From Cucumis sativus (taxonomy: Eukaryota > Streptophyta > Magnoliopsida > Cucurbitales > Cucurbitaceae): a DNA stretch of 64,000 bases. The position numbers and the translations under genes are program-made. Below the pieces are notes generated by a model. The model did no database searches. It saw only the letters and a program-made list of their open reading frames with translations, and was not told the DNA's origin. The stretch lies in NCBI RefSeq assembly GCF_000004075.3, contig NC_026656.2, forward strand, positions 24,438,607 through 24,502,606. The letters run 5' to 3'. Of this stretch, positions 44,540 through 54,949 are shown in pieces (position 1 is the first letter of the stretch; every line of letters starts with the position of its first letter).

Positions 44540-46072
44540 ATGGAGATCTGCTTCATCCTCCTCATCTCCCTCGCCATCTCTATTTTCCTCCACTCCATTT
44601 TTAACCATTTTCGAAGCTCCACCAAACTCCCACCAGGCCCTTTCTTCTCCTTTTCCATCCTCACTGAACTCCTATGGCTTCGAACATCCTCCCTCCACAT
44701 CGAATCTCTCCTCCGAAGCCTCATTCCCAAGTATGGCCCTGTCCTCACCCTCCCAATCGGCCTCCGCCCAGTCATTTTCATCGCCGATCACTCCGTTGCC
44801 CACAATGCCCTTGTCCTTAACGGTGCTCTCTTCTCCGACCGTCCACCCGCCCTTCCGGTCAGCAATGTCGTCTCCAGCAATCAACACGACATCAGCTCTG
44901 CCTCTTATGGCCCACTCTGGCGCCTCCTCCGCCGCAATCTCACTTCCCAAATCCTCCATCCTTCTCGTCTCAAGTCCTACGCTCCAGCACGCAAACGGGT
45001 TTTGGATATTCTTCTTAATCGCCTTCAATCTGACTCTCAATCTGGAACTCCTGTCTCTGCCACTGATCATTTTCGGTACGCAATATTGTGTTTGTTGGTG
45101 TTCATGTGCTTTGGGGATAAGCTTGACGAATCCCAAATCGATCGAATCAAGAAAGTAGAGCGAGTAATCAAGTTGAATTACGGTCGTTATAACACTCTTA
45201 ATTTATTCCCTAAATTGACCAAGATTTTGCTAAGAAAACGCTGGGAAGAGTTTCTTCAATTAAGAAGGAATCAAGAGGAAGTCATTATTCCTTTCATCGA
45301 AGCAAGAAGGAAGATCCAACAAAACAAAGAAAACAGAGACGAAAACAAAGAAGAAATCGTGGTCTCGTACGTTGATACGCTACTCGAATTGGAACTCCCC
45401 GATGAGAAAAGAAAGCTTACGGATACCGAAATGGTGACGATAGCCTCTGAGTTTATCAACGGAGGCTCCGATACAACATCCACAGCCTTGCAGTGGATAA
45501 TGGCGAACTTAGTAAAATACCCAGAAATTCAAAACAAGCTTTTAGTAGAAATGAAAGGAGTAATGGGAGATGGATCAGAGGAGGAAGTGAAGGAAGAGGA
45601 TTTGGGGAAACTTCCATATCTGAAAGCTGTGATTTTAGAAGGATTGAGGAGACACCCACCAGCGCATTTCTTGCTGCCACATGCAGTGAAAGAAGAAACA
45701 AAGTTGGGAAATTATGTGATACCAAAGAATGGAACAACGAATTACATGGTAGCAGAAATGGGTAGGGATCCGAAAGTGTGGGAAGATCCGATGGCGTTTA
45801 AGCCGGAGAGGTTCATGAAAGGCGGCGAAGAAGGAATTGAGTTTGATATAACAGGGAGCAAAGAGATAAAGATGATGCCATTCGGAGCAGGGAGAAGGAT
45901 GTGTCCAGGATTTGGTTTGGCGATTCTTCATTTGGAATATTTTGTTGCTAATTTGGTATGGCGATTTGAATGGAAGGCTGTTGATGGTGATGAAGTGGAT
46001 CTGTCAGAGAAGGTAGAATTGACCATTGTGATGAAAAAGCCTCTGCAAGCCAACTTACGCCCAAGGTTTTAG
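44540..46072 (+). CDS. CYP89A: CYP89A cytochrome P450, copy 4
   Basis: Intronless, 510 residues. Motifs: anchor about 4-22, proline hinge LPPGP at 31-35 followed by an altered FFSFSI with one extra residue instead of PSIPI, C-helix WRLLRRN, I-helix GGSDTT at 308-313, ExxR E367-R370, and heme loop [10 protein letters not shown] at 448-457 with Cys 455. The I-helix Ser in place of the first Thr (GSDTT) keeps the essential Thr. It is most like copy 1 in the tail (VDGDEVDLSEKVELT). No frame disruption is seen, so the gene looks functional. The ATG is the first in frame and its MEICF start aligns with the family. Confidence 0.92.
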   Translation: MEICFILLISLAISIFLHSIFNHFRSSTKLPPGPFFSFSILTELLWLRTSSLHIESLLRSLIPKYGPVLTLPIGLRPVIFIADHSVAHNALVLNGALFSDRPPALPVSNVVSSNQHDISSASYGPLWRLLRRNLTSQILHPSRLKSYAPARKRVLDILLNRLQSDSQSGTPVSATDHFRYAILCLLVFMCFGDKLDESQIDRIKKVERVIKLNYGRYNTLNLFPKLTKILLRKRWEEFLQLRRNQEEVIIPFIEARRKIQQNKENRDENKEEIVVSYVDTLLELELPDEKRKLTDTEMVTIASEFINGGSDTTSTALQWIMANLVKYPEIQNKLLVEMKGVMGDGSEEEVKEEDLGKLPYLKAVILEGLRRHPPAHFLLPHAVKEETKLGNYVIPKNGTTNYMVAEMGRDPKVWEDPMAFKPERFMKGGEEGIEFDITGSKEIKMMPFGAGRRMCPGFGLAILHLEYFVANLVWRFEWKAVDGDEVDLSEKVELTIVMKKPLQANLRPRF

Positions 46073-47089
46073 ATTTAAGAGTTGATTCTTATATCCTGTC
46101 CTAATTTGAAGTTTTAAGATTGAAAAGAAATTGTTCCCTTTGAGCTAAGAAAAATGTTGATTTGCTTTCAATGTTGTTTATAACTGTAATGTTGGTTTTG
46201 AATGATTTGGAGTAAAAGTTGTATGTTTGTGATTACAATCATAGTGGCTCATTTGATAGCATATAGGAGTGAATATTGATTTACCTTCAATAGTTAAAAA
46301 ATGATAAAAGCTATGAATGTAATTAATAAACATTGAAATAATAAAGTTATTCCTCACTCTCGCCCATGTAAATTAACTTAGAGAACATATCCAAATGGAT
46401 AGTATTATTTTTTAACACATTCAAATTTAAGGCAAGTGGATATGATTATCATATTAACAAAATCACATTTCTATTTAATGATCTTCTAAGAAACAAACGT
46501 TCTAGACATAAAATCTCAAACCTAGTTTATTAATCTCTTGTAAACCATGCATGTCTCCCAACTTGATTGACACATTATTGGGTGGCTACAAACATTCTCT
46601 CTTACAATTATGAGATTAATGTTTCCACAATCAAATTAAATTTGAATTTGAAAAGTTGGGCTCTAAATATATACAACTCTTGAAAATAAAGACACTAAAT
46701 CTTCTTCCCAGGAAGACGATTAGGCATCGGTTAAGGTATTCTTTGGCTTTTTAGTTTCTCTGTCTTTTAATGACTGCATGAGCGCATGATTGCACCCTAA
46801 AAACAATTTAAGAATCTAAATCTTAAAAAAAATGCATGAGCAAATTCTCTCAATACCAAACTGATAAATTTGATTTATAGTTTCTCCCATAAAAGAATTA
46901 CGATGAAATCTCATGAAATAATTTTTAACCTGGACAAATACATACAGTTGTTAGTTGAGCTAAGGTCACGTGAGCTAGCTTTTACGAATTCATCAAAATT
47001 TAAAAACTTTAAATTACAAACTTTAAATTCAACTCATTAAAATTAAACACAATAACTAATTTAATCTCAATAAAATTTATAAACCCAAA
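46073..47089. other. Spacer after CYP89A copy 4
   Basis: 3' flank of copy 4, then AT-rich sequence with no gene recognised. Confidence 0.6.
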
Positions 47090-47235
47090 ATTATAAACAA
47101 AATTTCTTGATGGACAATACCCATCAATATATCATTTTTTTGGATGGACCTTACCCATGATCTTATTTTTTTGTCTTTGTCCATCAAGAAACATTACACT
47201 CATCAAGAAAATTCTAAATCCATAAAAAAATTCAA

Positions 47236-47306
<71 letters not shown>

Positions 47307-47638
47307 GAAAATTCATTCCTTGATAGGTCTCGTCCATCAAGAAAACCTAACTAACTTGATTTGTCAGTCAACTAATATATTTTTCTTTGATGTTTATTGT
47401 CCATCGATAAATAATTTTCTTGACGTTTGTGGATAATTAACAAATTAAGGAAACTTTGCCCATCAAGGAAATCAAGAATCCACATTTTTTTGTATTTCTT
47501 CAACAAAATAAGGGAAATTTTCTTGACATACATGATCATTAAGATAAACATTATATCAAGAAAAATATGGTTCTTTGCCATGACCATCAAGAAATCAAAA
47601 TTTTCATGCATCAAGGAAGACCAAATTTGTAGTAGTGT
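47090..47638. mobile_element. CACTA-like non-autonomous element with subterminal repeats
   Basis: The right end reads CAAATTTGTAGTAGTGTG, which in reverse is CACACTACTACAAATTTG, close to the CACTA-type terminus CACTACAA. Inside, the word CCATCAAGAAA or its complement TTTCTTGATGG recurs in both orientations (near 47102, 47182, 47210, 47331, 47460 and 47583), like the subterminal binding sites of CACTA transposons. The left terminus is diverged or lost. There is no coding content. Confidence 0.5.
47240..47301. repeat. (AT)n microsatellite, about 30 units
   Basis: An uninterrupted AT dinucleotide run inside the CACTA-like element. It is probably polymorphic in length. Confidence 0.95.
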
Positions 47639-47777
47639 GAATTGAAAGAGTCTGACACGAATCACTCGATGCTAAATCACAAAGAGTGAATTAGGATCAA
47701 GATGACAACAAAATAGTCAAAATATTAGGAGCTTTACAAGAAGCGATGTCTTTTTAATTTACAACTTGGGAGTGTGT

Positions 47778-48640
47778 TATTGTAATGCCCTAAGTTTAGG
47801 AAGGGGATACGAATGAAGTGAGATATCATGTGTGAATGAAAGAGATTCTAAGGACATGAAAGTTGTGAGATTTGTTTCTAACTTCAGTATGAGAAATAAA
47901 ATCTGGTTAAGAGTTTTAAAATTGGCGTTTTGGAGAAGAGGAGGTGTTTTGAAATAAGACTTCACGATAAGAAGTTGACATTTAAATCAATCAGCAGAAA
48001 GGATTAAGTGAGAAAATCTTATATGATTAAGTATAAGTTTTGTAATTAAGAAGTTAGTCCACGAGGGAGTCTTGAGAAGAGAAGGATTTGTGATAAAACC
48101 TATAAGTCTAAACACTCTCAAAAGAAATAGTCTTCATGGAAAAATGTTAAGGTTGGGTAGTCTGCAAAAGAAGTTATTACGTTAAGACCTTTGAAAGTTA
48201 TATTAAGTGGTTGAAGTTATTCGTGGAATGAATGGAGTTAGGTGAGAAGAAAGGAATGACGAGAAAATGTCAAATATAATTTGACAAAAGTTAACGTGTA
48301 AGATTAAGAATTTAAGCATAACTGAGTTAGATATTAAATATACACGTGTAAAGTTTTAAGCAAAAGTTGATGAGCTGAGAAGAGTTAAGCATGACTAAGC
48401 TAGTTTAAAGGTTCTATAAATAGAGGGCTTGGTCATTAAGTAAGCATGAATATTTTACTAAAAGGCTAAACTGCTGCTGTTTACTTTGGCGAAAAGAAGA
48501 AGAAGAACAAAGGGTTAAATGTCGCGGTTTGTTTCGCAGAGAAGGCTATGCTAGAAGGCTAAGTATTTGTTATTGATCTTTTGCTTTAAAGTGTTCATAC
48601 GATTTCAAAATGTGTTTTATAATGTTTAAAGAATTATTTT
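47778..48640 (+). mobile_element. Gypsy-type LTR relic (possible solo LTR)
   Basis: It begins near TGTAATGCCCTAAGTTTAGG, similar to the TGTCACGCCCTAAG-type start of Cucumis Gypsy LTRs as I recall them. A TATA box in TTCTATAAATAGAGGGC lies near 48412-48428, followed by leader-like sequence. No internal domain or second LTR is visible. The 3' boundary is approximate. Confidence 0.45.
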
Positions 48641-51566
48641 GATTATTGAAATTTAAATTATTATAAAATAGTGTTCAAACCATTAGTTGCTTCCTTAAAT
48701 GAGTTAATTGTTATGTGCATATCTATAAAAGTATATATAAAAGTGTGTATGAGGAGAAACTTTTTGTTTTCAATTTTGGCAGTTTTGTTTGTTTCGTACT
48801 TGGATTTTATTGTAATTTGCTTTACATTTACTTTTAATTTGAAATTAATTATTGAAAAATATTTGGACATAAATAATTTTAACATTTTCTCTTCAATTAA
48901 TTATATCATTAAAATTTCTCCAAAAACCATTCTCATTCCCTTAACTTCTACCTATTCACATTCAACTTTCTTGCAAATTAATTATTTTGTAGTTACTTCA
49001 ACCTTTAAATTTCTTTTTCCTTTTCAAATCTTCTCATATAAATATCACATTCTTTTTCTTTTCTATGCATGCTCACAATGAAAAGTTAATATAGTGTGAA
49101 GAAATTAGTCTTCCAACAAGTTTAAATAAAGATTTGTGAGCCAAAGTTATTACAAAAGAGCCCTGAACCCTTCATCATATTTTTGCAACGTCTAGGAGCA
49201 ACCAATCAACCCAATGTAAAAGATGCATAGAAATTGATGAGAATTCAAGGATGAATAATGTAAAAGTGGGAGACTAAAGAGAGAACTGTCATAGACATCA
49301 TTTCCAAAAAATAATAAAGTGACGTGCGAATGCCAAAGAACTATTTTTTAGTTTTTAATTATTGCTTTTGCTCATGTTATTTTTTTTCATTTAATTAATT
49401 TTTTTTATTAATAAAATGGTGAAATGTGGTTAATACATTTTTATTGTGTTTGAATTATGTAACTTTTGTTCCAATCTATCTATTAGTTATAGTTAAAGGT
49501 AATACAATGTGTAAAAGTAATTATTAGTTATAGTTAAAGATAATACAATGTGTAAAAGTATAAATATAAGAGTAGTATCTCCGTTCTGTCCTAAAAAATT
49601 AATTTAAAATAATAAAAACTTTAAATTTAATTATTTTAGAATTTTAAAAGTGTTAGAAGTTTGAATAGTTTGATCAAGTAATTATTAAAAAGTCATAACA
49701 AATTTATAATTTAACAATAAATTATAATAAATTTAAATTTTTGAAAAGTTTGAAAATTTTAATAATTTAACCGACTACTCAACTCTTGAAATTAAATAGA
49801 CCATCTTAGCGTACATTTTTCTATAAAAATCTTGTATGTGTATTTGTTTTTTCTTTTTCAAACTCAACCCTGTTTCAAAATTAGTTGTTTGATGTATAAT
49901 GTACTAGAGCATAAAAGATAATCGCATTTTTTTTATAAAAAGTTACGTGTGTTTATTTTTGTTTTTCTTGACAGATAATTTATTTATTTGGTATGATATA
50001 AGATATTAGATAAGTGTACTAAGTTTTTTTTTTCCTTCCTATAATAAATTATAAAGTAAGTGCTTTAATAAATAATGTATAATTATATTTGAAAAAGTAA
50101 TTTTAAATTTGATTTTAAACATCAACAAGTAAATAAAAGAAAAATTATCTCAAGTGCATATACTAATCTCTTCCCTCCAATATATGTTTTCACGTTTTCT
50201 TTAATGAATACAATCTTCTTCCTACCAAGAAATGATATAAACTTTGAAAAAAAATATTTTTAAAATGAAAGTGGTATGTTTTACTAAAAACAAAGTTTTG
50301 TTATAATTCAAGAATTTAACATTGGTTGTAAGTTTATTTTTTAATGCATTATATCTTATAGAATATACTAAACCTTAAACATTAACGTAAAATCAATTTT
50401 AATTTTCTCCATTTTCCACTCTCATTTTGGAATACTTATGAAAACATTTTTTTCTTTAATAAACTCATTATCCAATAATTTTAATGATAACAATAGTAAT
50501 ATATCTTTTATACCTTTTATTTTTAAATGATGTATCTTTTGTACTTTTGAAAATTAATTTTGTTTAATTTTGTTACACGTGATTTTTTTTTATTTTCATA
50601 TTTTTTACATTCATTTAACAAGTTGAAAGAGTCACGTGCTATACACATGTTGAATGACTAGTAAAGTTAGAGGTAACCATGTAGAAAAGGCCTGCATGGT
50701 GGAATGAAGTCAACAAATGTAGAAAAGAACTACATTGTGCTAGGCAGCCTGAGTAACAAAAACGAATTTGTATGTTCTTGAATGCTATTGATATAATAGT
50801 CTAAACGTGAAGTAATGAAACCAAACATAAAAAACGATTCGAGATCCTTGACGAAATGAATGGTTGTAGTGTACACCAAAAAATATTTTTTTTGATCGAG
50901 ACACATTCTTGTGGTTTTGCATTAAGGTTATCTCTGGATTATGTTTGCTTCAATGAGAATTAGCTTGCAATTGGTCATGGTGATGATCGAGCACTTGCGG
51001 TATTTTGTTTTTTTATTTTTTATTTTCAAGCAATTTCAATTGTGATTTCGATTGTGAACTTACATTAATGTGTTTACGCAATTCTTTCAATTTTGCTATG
51101 AGGTTTCCATCGTTCATCAAGGATTCACTTGCAATTTGGTGATTTTGAAGAATACAAACCCAACGCTGAGTTGCTTTTCATTTGTCGAAATATGTTTATA
51201 GGTGATTTTGAAGGTGTATTCGTCTGTTATATAATTGAGAATTGTAAGAAAAATGTGTACGTTTTGAAGTACATACCGATACCATGTTGCACAATTCGCA
51301 ATTATATGTTTAATATAGGACATTATTAATCAAACAATAAATAAGAAACAATTATCAAATACGTTTTTTGTTTCTGTTTTTTATTTTTTTAGAAAAGAAA
51401 CAGAAATTATCAAACAAGGAGAACAGAAACTTACCAAACTAGCCCTAAATCACGTTCTTAAGTTCTTGGAAAACATGAAACATAAACTAAGAAATAGGTA
51501 GGAAATCGGAAGGGAAATATTATTAAATAGGGGTGAGTAGCCAAAGGAAAGATTTAGGTTCACATT
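48641..51566. other. AT-rich spacer between CYP89A copies 4 and 5
   Basis: No gene recognised. A 41-bp tandem duplication lies at 49481-49562, with both units starting tattagttatagttaaag. Near 51375-51415 GTTTCTGTTTTT and AGAAAAGAAACAG-like sequence form a small inverted repeat. The frames at 48671-49081 and 51117-51329 are low-complexity and unsupported. Confidence 0.5.
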
Positions 51567-53105
51567 TCACCGGGGATTTATTTTGGCTTTAAGAGGCTTT
51601 TCCATAACCACCGTGAAGGCCACCTTCTCCGACAGACTAACTTCCTCTCCCTTCACCTCTTTCCATTCAAACTTCCATATCAGGTTCCCAATGAAATATT
51701 CCATATGAAGAATCGCTAGTTCAAATCCAGGACACATCCTTCTCCCTATTCCGAATGGCATCATCTTTATCTCTTTGCTCCCTGTTATATCAAACTCAAC
51801 TCCTCCTCCTCCGCCTTTCATGAACCTCTCCGGCTTAAACTCCATCGGATCTTCCCACACTTTTGAATTCCAACCCATCTCTGCTACCATGAAATTCACT
51901 GTCCCATTCTTTGGTATCACGTAATTTTCCAACACCGTGTCTTCTGTCACTGTGTGTGGTAGCACGAAATGTCCTGGTGGGTGTCTTCTTAATCCTTCTA
52001 AAACCACAGCTTTTAGATATGGGATTTTCTCCAAGTCTTCTTCCTTCACCTCTTTCCCTGGTCCATCTCCCATTACTTCTTTCATTTCTGAGAAGAGCTT
52101 GTGCTGGATTTCTGGGTTTTTCACAATATTCGCCATTGTCCATTGCAGAGCCGTGCAGGTGGTGTCGGTGCCCCCGACGAGGAACTCAGAGCATATGGTG
52201 ACTATCTCCTCATTAGTAAGCTTTCTATTGTCCTCGTGGGATAGCTCCAAATCGAGCAATGTGTCCACATATGATATCGCGAATTCTTCTTCTTCTTCCG
52301 TGTGGGCTCTGTTTACTCTGTTTTGATTGACCTTCCTTCGAGCTTCAATCAAAGGAATTAGGACCTTTTCTTGGTTCCTTCTCAGTTGGATAAGCATTTC
52401 CCAGCGTTTTCGAAATAGAATCTTAGTGAGTTTAGGCCAAAAATTGAGAATGTCGAAAGGTGAAAAACTCAATATAAGCGCTCGCTCCACGTTCTCGATT
52501 TCTCGAATCTTGGATTCATCAAGTCTATCCCCAAAGCACATTAGCACCAACAAACAAAACATGGCGTACTGAAAGTGCTCCATGAATAAGACGGGGTTTC
52601 CAAATTCAGAATGAGAGTGGAGGCGATTGAAAAGAATATCCAAAACCCACTTGCGAGCTTTAGTGTAGGAACTGATACGGGAAGGATGAAGGATTTTGGA
52701 AGTGAGATTGCGGCGGAGGAGGCGCCAGAGTGGGCCGTAAGGAGCGCTGTTGATGTTGTGTTGGTTGCTAGAGACGATCTTGGTCATGGGTAGGGTGGGT
52801 GGACGATCGGCGAAGAGAGCACCGTTAATGACGAGGGCCTTGAAGGCAATGGAGCGGTCGGCAATGAAGATGGCGGGGCGATTGCCAATGGGGAGGGTGA
52901 TGACAGGGCCATATTTGGCGAAGAAACTGTGGAGAAGAGATTCAATTTGGAGAGGGGATTTGCAGAGCCACTGGAAATGAGTGATGATGGGAAATGAAGG
53001 TGGGCATGGTGGAAGCTTTGTGGAGCTTCGAAAATGGGTAAAAATAGAGGTGATCAAGAGAGTAGAGATGCATAGGGAAACGAGAATGATGAACCAAATC
53101 CCCAT
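51567..53105 (-). CDS. CYP89A: CYP89A cytochrome P450, copy 5
   Basis: Intronless, 512 residues. Anchor about 4-23; C-helix WRLLRRN; I-helix GGTDTT at 311-316; ExxR E370-R373; heme loop FGIGRRMCPG at 451-460 with Cys 458. Two departures stand out: the hinge reads LPPCPPSF with Cys 34 where the others have Gly, and the heme loop has Ile 453 where the others have Ala. The core residues F, G, R, C and G are kept, so activity is possible. The tail [12 protein letters not shown] groups it with copies 2 and 3. A TATAAA box (complement of 53154-53159) lies about 50 bases before the ATG, and the leader resembles that of copy 2. The reading frame is intact. Confidence 0.92.
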   Translation of the reverse strand: MGIWFIILVSLCISTLLITSIFTHFRSSTKLPPCPPSFPIITHFQWLCKSPLQIESLLHSFFAKYGPVITLPIGNRPAIFIADRSIAFKALVINGALFADRPPTLPMTKIVSSNQHNINSAPYGPLWRLLRRNLTSKILHPSRISSYTKARKWVLDILFNRLHSHSEFGNPVLFMEHFQYAMFCLLVLMCFGDRLDESKIREIENVERALILSFSPFDILNFWPKLTKILFRKRWEMLIQLRRNQEKVLIPLIEARRKVNQNRVNRAHTEEEEEFAISYVDTLLDLELSHEDNRKLTNEEIVTICSEFLVGGTDTTCTALQWTMANIVKNPEIQHKLFSEMKEVMGDGPGKEVKEEDLEKIPYLKAVVLEGLRRHPPGHFVLPHTVTEDTVLENYVIPKNGTVNFMVAEMGWNSKVWEDPMEFKPERFMKGGGGGVEFDITGSKEIKMMPFGIGRRMCPGFELAILHMEYFIGNLIWKFEWKEVKGEEVSLSEKVAFTVVMEKPLKAKINPR

Positions 53106-53376
53106 TTTTGTCTTTGTGTTTTGGAGATTGAATGTTGAATTCCACCGAGAGAATTTATAGGGGCGCTTGGTGCGAAAATTAAATGTTTGTGGGCTTGTTC
53201 GGTGTGTTCTATGGTTCGAAATTATACATAGTTACTCTTGGAGCGGAGGATTTAGAAATATGGATTTTTTATGTCTGTGTTTGGAGTACTAGTTTTGAAT
53301 GAATGGATTGAACTAATGAGATACTTGCAAAATGATAAAATAAGTTATAATAATTAAGTTTATAGCACACACATTT
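53106..53376. other. CYP89A copy 5 promoter region
   Basis: Leader, TATA box (53154-53159) and upstream sequence of copy 5. No other feature is apparent. Confidence 0.55.
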
Positions 53377-54200
53377 TATTATTTGCAAAAATAGCAAAAA
53401 CGAACGAAGCCCAACCCAAACATCAAGTGGTAAAATATCACAAATACCCTTGTTACTAATATATGTTTGATACACCTTATACACGTCTGATATACCTAAT
53501 ACACCTCTTAATACACCTTATACTTCTTGATACATCCAATACATTTGATTGATACACTTGATACATCTGATACTCTTTGATACACTCGATACCGAAACAT
53601 TACTAATATATGTTTGATACACCTGATACACTGCAGATACATTTAGTATTCTTCACTTATACAATCAATTGATTTAATGCATTTGATATGCTTGAAGTCC
53701 TACTTATACACTTGATATACACTTGTAAACTTGTTTCATATACTTGATATTGATTCACTTTACTGATATGTTTTAACAATATATTGTTGATATACTTGAT
53801 AATGATATACTGAGTTACATCATTCATATACTTAATAATACTCTAATGAACTGCATAACATTTGAAAAAACGAAAATCACATAGTAAGTATATTAACCAA
53901 CTAATACATATAATATAAGTATATCACAACACTGATATACGAAATTGAGACAAAGTAAAACCAAAAAATTAATGTAAAAAAACAAAACAAAATCATTTGG
54001 AATCAAATTCAAATGATTATGACCTTCAAAAGTGAGAGCATAAATAAATAATGAGTAGGACATTAAAAAGAAGAAGAGAAATGAGTTATTGAATGGTAGT
54101 TTAGGAATAATATCAAATTTAAGATGGAAAAGTGAAAATTTTGTCATATTTGCAAAATTCTAAAACAATATACTATAATTGCTATATCATATTCTCAAAA
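53377..54200. repeat. Degenerate TGATACAC-rich repeat block, possibly one small transposon
   Basis: From 53455 to about 53850 variants of TTGATACACCT and TTGATATACTTG recur dozens of times with irregular spacing. The block is bordered by TTTGCAAAAATAGCAAAAA at about 53382 and ATATTTGCAAAATTCTAAAA with TATAATTGCTATATC at about 54145-54185. These look like inverted relatives of each other, so the whole may be one non-autonomous element. Confidence 0.5.
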
Positions 54201-54949
54201 TACTATCATATGCAATTTTTCTTAATTAATTAATGTATCAAATTTTTAATTGATTCATTTCCTATATTTTCTAACTCTAATTCAATTGATGGACTCTATT
54301 GATTTTCATGAAAATAATATAAAAAACAAAAAAATTTAACATTTGATAATAATAATTTTGATTATTGTTGCATTAACATGAATAGTCTAATTAGGAATCT
54401 TACAAATCATTCACATAATATAACAATTATATATTTGAATAAGTTATAAAAATTCTAGTTAAACAGCGTTAAAAATGGTCTAATAAGTTTCAATATAATT
54501 ATAACCAAAAGGTTCATACAAAAGTGAAAAGTGAAGTAGAGTTATATTTACCTATGCATAGTTATGATTGTCTTTTTATCATATTTGAAATCCAATCCGA
54601 TTTCACCCTAATATGCATGCATATTTTAAATCCAATCTGATTTGTATATATAGCACATGTTTTAAAGATGTACTAACATTTGGTGAAAACGGTCGTTGAT
54701 CAATGGTAAAAACAATCACATGTTTTAGATTTTATCAATCATAAGATATTGTCGAAAGCAGAGCAACAACTGCATATGCGTATGACATTTCTTTAGCTAC
54801 TTGCTTGATTCAACTTGCTTAAAAGATCTGCTTAGAAAATTGAGGTTGTTTGTGTTTATGGGTCACCCAATTGCTGTCAAGAGTTTGTCCCAAATTATTT
54901 CTGTAACCTTACAATTCAGAAGAAGGTGGTTGAAGTCTTCATCATTGGC
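54201..54949. other. Spacer with possible LINE zf-RVT trace
   Basis: AT-rich sequence. On the minus strand around 54800-54960 a reading like DEDFNHLLLNCKVTEIIWDK recalls the zinc-binding end of LINE reverse transcriptases, but it is too short to call. It abuts the inverted repeat that starts near 54950. Confidence 0.35.

Noticed and set aside
53455-53850. Considered a telomere-like or centromeric satellite
   Set aside because: The TGATACAC words have irregular spacing and high divergence, not a fixed monomer.
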